From NCBI RefSeq assembly GCF_027887165.1, contig NC_077230.1:37585351-37649350 (forward strand): a stretch of 64,000 nucleotides of DNA, in the 5' to 3' direction. A program made the translations under genes and the position numbers. Positions 59,335 to 64,000 of the stretch are shown piece by piece. Position 1 is the first letter of the stretch, and each line of letters starts with the position of its first letter. The notes beneath the pieces are model-generated. The model worked only from the letters and a program-made list of their open reading frames with translations, was not told where the DNA came from and made no database searches. The stretch comes from Monodelphis domestica. Its lineage: Eukaryota > Chordata > Mammalia > Didelphimorphia > Didelphidae.

Positions 59335-59530
59335 ACAGGTGGCTCTGGATCTGGATTCTGGAAGTTTCAATTCTGAACTCTACCTTTACTGGTTTTCATG
59401 GACTTGTCACTTTATCTTATTTGTTTCAGTTTCCTCATCTATAAAATTATCTTGGAAAGGAAATGGCAAGTCACACCAATATCTTTGCCAAAAAAACCTA
59501 AAATGGACTCATGACAAAAACATTACCTCT
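59335..59530 (+). mobile_element. CORE-SINE, diverged
   Basis: The tRNA-like head is 'ggctctggatctggattctg', the core includes 'gtttcctcatctataaaatt', and the tail 'ggaaatggcaagtcacacc' then 'tttgccaaaaaaacctaaaa'. The open frame at 59339-59578 is this element. Confidence 0.8.
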
Positions 59531-60963
59531 AAAAAGGCCCTCAAGTTCATTTTGAAAGTCTGGCCTTTTCACTCATAAAACATTTCTGCTCTTCCTACAT
59601 GTATCATTTGTGTAACCTCTCTATATAGGTGACATTTACATTTGAAAAATTAAATAACTCTTTGTATATTGGCAGAACCAGTCAGGGTTTTAAGGAATCC
59701 AGTGAAAGGACAATGTAAACATAGTCAAAGTAGTACTACTTTACCATTAAAAAAAATGGAACAAATGAAAAGAGTTTTCTTCTCTCAGATATGATAGAGT
59801 TGGGGACTGCTTTGGATTTTCAAAATTTGAAGCATGGCAACGATATATTACAGCTAAAAAGAAAAATAAAAAGAGTCCAAATGAGTCTGAAGTCCTCATT
59901 GGAATCCTGAGGCAATGGAAGCTAAGGAGTTAAGTGACTCCCTAAAAAGTCACAGAGGGTGTAAAATCTAAGTCCTAAAGAACCTTGAGCATCATCATTC
60001 CTGACTAGCACCTATATTTGCTCTTTAAATGATAATAAGCCCCTTAAATTCCATGTGCTAGGTATCTATCTGTATCGTTAGCAAGAAAATGCCCATAACT
60101 ACATTTGTAAGGGACTTCTAGATCTGAGTGTACCTTTTTGTAAGGTATAGTGATGTATGGAATGACCGTATAAGTAAAGAGAGTTTAATGGACCATTGAT
60201 CAAGGTTGTCCAAGGATAATCATTCATTCACTTACTTCTGCCTTAGCCTGACTTCCTTTCTCACCTTTGATCCTAGACTTTTTGGCTTTTGCCTACCAAT
60301 ATTTATGTTGTAGATATTTTAGAGAGTAGTTACCGTGATGCATATTCCCAAGGAATTCACTATGCAATTTTGAAATTAAAAACTCTGACCATCTCCCCTT
60401 TGATGCCTACCTTCCATTAGGAGAGGAAGTTGATTGCTTTAACCTTCAGAGAAAAGAATGTCAAAGTATGTTGCCCAGATAATGAGACTCAATTAGTAAA
60501 AACATAATCAAAGAAAAAGAAAAAAAAAGCTGCAACCTCATAAAACTTTTATGGCTAAATGATATTATTTTGTTTTTGCAGAAAATGGTCCAAATTGTAA
60601 AAAAAAAGTTTTGAAAATACAATTAGATTGTAAGAATACATGGAGGAAGGTAACTGTAGGATAATTCTTTACTATTTGAGAGGATGACAGGTAATTAAGA
60701 GGTCTCCAATTTGTTTTACATATATGCAATATTAAACATTTCTGTTTCAAAAAATGAAAAAGACTAGGCTAGTTGATGGGGACCTCTTATTTCTATCTCT
60801 AATCATCTTATCAATAATATCTCATGCCTCTCTCAATGCCTATTTCTGCCTCTGTTTCTTAGAACAATTTAACAATCAAAATAATAAAGGAACAAGACAT
60901 ACTGAAAACAATAACCATTCTACATTCTTTACGCCTGGGTCCAATGCTGTATCTGAAGCTTAC

Positions 60964-61000
60964 CTATTATCTGTTACATCGCACATCAATGATCTATCTC
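60964..61000 (-). CDS. Candidate exon 0 (37 nt, phase 1-to-2)
   Basis: The acceptor 'aaaaacccag' has a poor pyrimidine tract; the donor is GTAAGC. It is open in the family phase (2 nt, 11 codons DRSLMCDVTDN preceded by a shared codon, 2 nt). It lies where a module partner of the exon at 59149-59210 is expected, because 59640-59960 matches the intron that separates the exon pairs in other modules. It is the weakest of the chain and partly overlaps MIR-like sequence ('gtttcctcatctgtg'). Confidence 0.4.
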
Positions 61001-62480
61001 CTGGGTTTTTAGTTTCCTCATCTGTGAATTGAAGATATTGTTCTTGATAGTTTGGATTCAGCAATTTCTATCATAACTTCCTTTATGAGAGCATAACACA
61101 AACAAAATAATAATTCAAGGTGGACAAGTACACAATAAAGGGGAGACCTAATAATGAAATACTAAACAAGAAATAACTCTAATAACAAATGATACAGTTA
61201 AGAATGATGTGACAGATGATGATAATGAAATAGCATAGCAAAATTTCTGTATTGATAATGCTTGAATTCTCACTGGAAATATTATGCCTAAAATCATGAA
61301 TTGACAAAAAAAGAGGATTATTTAAATGGGCAGTACATTAAAAATGGAATATTGATAAATATGTTAACCAAACCTAACATGCACAAAAACTTGAATTAGA
61401 AGAGACACAGAGAAATTTGAAAACAAAATGTTCCAAAAAGTGGTAAACAAAATGAAAAACTGATTCCTCAAAAGTTTCAGAAAATTGTTAGATCTTGAGC
61501 CATACCAATCCAAAAGTGATGTGGAATACAATTGTGAAATTAAATAAGAAATGGGAACAGGAATGCCAGAAGCCACAAAAACCATCCCTATCTCCCCTTG
61601 ATGATAGTACTAGCTTCTATACAATTAATATAAAATAAAATATACTAGATTGGCTTTATCTTTGTTTCTTGCCAATATAAATGAAAACCCAAAGGACACA
61701 TTACTTACATGGAACCACATAAATGATCAAAATTAATACTCTTTAAAAATCTGAAATAAACTAAATTCAGAAAAGGGAACTGATCTCTAGAGAAAGTAAC
61801 AAAAATACTTTTTTTATTTAAAAAAGAACTCATTTTTTCCATATGAATTTTTTTCAGAAAGTAATGATAAAGCAAGTAAGTTATAGACTAATTAATGCTA
61901 TTCATATTGATTTTAAAAATTTAGATTAAATCCTAGGGTGAAAATCTATAGCAATTTAACCCCAAAAATCATTGAACATGGTTTAATTTGGATACATACC
62001 TGAGATATAAAAAAATTGACATTTGGAAAACAATTTATATGATAAAATATTTAAAATAAGACACCCAAATCACATTTATCTCAACCAATATTTTAAGTCT
62101 TTGGCAAAGTACAAATATTCATTGATGGCTTAAAAAAAACTCTACAGAGTAAAAGTTTAAATTTTTGAAAAAAAAAAGAGGTTAAACGTGTCTTAATAGG
62201 AGTTGACAGGTATGACATAAGGAAATACTAGAAAATTAGTTTTTCAGTATGAGGAATGCAAAGGTGAAGTTGATCTAGTATATTTTATCTTACATAATTC
62301 CATACAAGTTATTAATACCCTTAAGGAGAGATAAAAAGACTTAAGGATATTAAATAAATTGTAGAGGAGAAAATATTAGATCCATTTGTTGATGATACTT
62401 ACTTTAAAAAGTACAGGCAAATCAACCAAGCAACTGAGGCAGTATTTCCAGTAAGATTACTAGCTACAAAATAGATTTAA
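61001..62480. other. No gene recognised
   Basis: AT-rich sequence that begins with a MIR-like scrap ('gtttcctcatctgtgaattg'). The open frame at 61364-61585 (-) shows no family features and no paralogue. More upstream exons of the modular gene would be expected here or beyond 64 kb, but I found none with matching splice sites and phase. Confidence 0.4.
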
Positions 62481-63455
62481 TAGTTCTATTTGTCAATCAG
62501 TCAGCCAGCCAATAAACCTTTATTAAGTGAATACTAACTTGACAGGAACAGTGATAAACACTGGGGCCAGGAAGGAAGATCAAAGACAGTTCCTAGAGGT
62601 GAAGTGCTCAAAGATTATTGGGGGACACAATATGTAAAAATTTCACATAAACAAGCTGTTGAGAGCATAAGTTTGAAGTCAATCAACAGATAGAAAGAAA
62701 GGATCCTGCAGAAGGTGCATTTCAAAGTGGGTTTGTGAAGCTGCATGCTGAAGTTGGGGAGATCTGCAGGCAGAGATGAGGGGGAAATCATTCTAGGCAT
62801 GGGGAGACAGCCAAGAAAAATGCTTAGTCAGTTGATGAATCATCTTCTTTTAAGGACAAGAAATGGACCAGAATCACTAGAAGACAAAAACATTTGAGTG
62901 ACAAGAGCTTTTGGGTAGGACTGGAGAGTTAGGATCTAAGAAGAGTAAGTCTGTAAAGGTACACATGGGTGGGATGCTACAAGTCTTTTCTACATCCAAT
63001 AATATTTCATAGATAACCTTGGAGGAATTAGGGGATCTCTGGGGCTTATGAAGAAAGTCAGACATGAGGAGAAGGGTACTCTGCAGGATTACTAGGATGC
63101 ACTGGAGGGGAAGAGAGGCTTGTGGCAGGTAGAACAACCAGCAGCTTATTGCAGCAGTAGAAGACTTGCTCCAGGGTTTGGGCAGTGTGTCAGAAAAGGA
63201 AAAGGCATGAAGGAGATACGTTACAAAGGACAAATCAACTGGTATGCTTGGCAACTGATTGGATATGAGGAGTGCAGGCTGGGTTAGGTTGTGATTCTGG
63301 GGCACTGGGAGCATGGCAGTGCCCTCAACAATGAGAGAATTTAGAAAGAGGGAAAAATTTGGATTATTTTTTGAGAGGGAGGACTGAAAGGAGAGGAAGA
63401 CATGTTCTGTTTTTATAAATATTGAGTTTCCGATATATATGGGACCAACCAAAAA
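62480..63455 (+). mobile_element. Old interspersed repeat, class uncertain
   Basis: It starts with 'ccaataaacctttattaagt' and 'actggggccaggaaggaaga', and continues through 'gcttattgcagcagtagaag' to 'aggagtgcaggctgggttag'. This succession is familiar from an abundant mammalian repeat whose class I cannot name with certainty. The 191-codon open frame on the minus strand (62877-63452) falls wholly inside it and is most likely a chance frame. Confidence 0.5.
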
Positions 63456-64000
63456 TTCCCAAATGGAATCAAGAAAAAAAGTTAAAAACTATCCCACTTT
63501 CACTGGAGCTACTTGGAAAACCAATGGCCAATGAGGTCCTTTTGTTGTCCTCTCCCAGGACAATACTCCTTAACAACTCTGCCCACTTCTGCTCCCAAAG
63601 AGATAAAAGAAAAACGTGTTTTAGGACATCGATAACATGAAGCAATAGTTGTAAAGAGTGAGGAACTATAGAAACATTCATGGACTATACGCTATAGCAC
63701 CAATTGAGCTATTTGGCTTTAGAATCTTTTTGTTTTTTAATTCTTACTATAAGCTTTTAATAGACACAAGGATCATTTGTTTTAGTTTTGTTTTTAGACC
63801 TGTGGCCTGAAGGAGCCATGTGCACTAGGAAAGAAAATAGGAAAAGTTACTTGGTTTAGAGGATCATATGTATAATCTAAGTTTCCCTAGTGCATATGGA
63901 AATATAAATGATCCAAGATAATTTCTTGGGATCTGAGAATGTCCATGAGAATAATATTCCACAGGAAGATTTCAAATGACTGCTGTTGCTGAAAGTAATG
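63456..64000. other. No gene recognised
   Basis: An L1-like scrap may be present near 63590-63700 ('ctcccaaagagataaaagaa', 'agaaacattcatggactata'). Nothing else is recognised. Confidence 0.4.

Larger units (their letters stand above)
36418..61000 (-). other. Modular small-exon gene, 3' part (unknown protein)
   Basis: Seventeen candidate exons on the minus strand, from 60964-61000 to the terminal exon 36418-36490, splice into one open frame of about 359 codons. The phases alternate (1-to-2, then 2-to-1) and fit at every junction, which is very unlikely by chance. The protein is acidic, Ser/Glu-rich, low in hydrophobic stretches and internally repeated, and no catalytic domain or membrane segment is visible. 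Adjacent exon pairs are duplicated modules: 79+65 nt (twice), 109+62, and 61+44 (three times). Introns of the copies align, so the gene grew by tandem genomic duplication. The 5' end lies beyond the window. Expression and the gene's name are unknown. Acidic linkers built from many small exons occur in nuclear-body, muscle and calpastatin-like proteins, but nothing here links it to any of them. Confidence 0.8.

Noticed and set aside
62877-63452. A 191-codon open frame on the minus strand, the longest outside the L1
   Set aside because: It lies wholly inside an old interspersed repeat, has low-complexity Ser/Leu/Pro composition and no domain, and shows no splice or start context. Chance frame.
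1-64000. CRISPR arrays, bacterial operons, ribosome binding sites, rRNA and tRNA genes
   Set aside because: The sequence is vertebrate nuclear DNA. No regularly spaced short repeats or operon structure were seen. The tRNA-like stretches are SINE heads without intact tRNA genes.

Overview
The window is mammalian nuclear DNA and almost certainly marsupial. It holds a near full-length L1 of marsupial type, many older L1 pieces, CORE-SINEs, a tRNA-type SINE beginning 'gggcagctgg', L2/CR1 remnants, and two non-autonomous hAT elements with intact 8-bp target duplications, one of SPIN type. The background is AT-rich and CpG-poor. The species assignment is inferred from repeat content, not from a recognised gene. 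I cannot separate a South American opossum from an Australian marsupial.

The main gene content is on the minus strand, between about 61.0 and 36.4 kb. It is a chain of about 17 very small exons (37-109 nt) with consensus splice sites. Spliced in order they stay in one open frame of about 359 codons and end at a stop at 36418-36420. The 5' part of the gene lies beyond 64 kb. I do not recognise the protein. It is acidic and Ser/Glu-rich and has repeated segments. The locus grew by tandem duplication of a two-exon module (a phase 1-to-2 exon followed by a phase 2-to-1 exon), so each module adds whole codons: 48, 48, 57, 35, 35 and 35 residues in six successive modules. Introns of the copies still align with one another. 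A decayed copy of the same unit lies far downstream at 5.4-10.5 kb, with one exon still well formed and at least two ruined.

Layout (plus coordinates): 1-5.4 kb, L1 debris and unassigned sequence. 5.4-10.5 kb, decayed exon-module copy. 10.98-12.7 kb, hAT element, an LTR-like segment and an L1 3' end. 12.9-15.1 kb, CORE-SINE, then a CpG-rich block with a GC box and a CTCF-like site. 15.1-17.7 kb, no gene seen. 17.7-22.3 kb, fossil retrovirus-derived pol sequence (minus strand), interrupted by an L1 3' end and a SPIN-type hAT. 23.24-29.49 kb, near full-length L1 with broken ORF1 and ORF2. 29.8-36.4 kb, L2, CORE-SINE, L1 and CR1-clade remnants. 36.4-61.0 kb, the modular gene, with several transposons in its introns. 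61.0-64.0 kb, an old interspersed repeat and unassigned sequence.

Several transposon insertions in one module copy are absent at the matching site of another copy, so they postdate the duplications and could order them in time. Most open frames over 60 codons here are chance frames or transposon shadows. The exon calls rest on splice signals, phase and paralogous copies. No search or alignment program was run.
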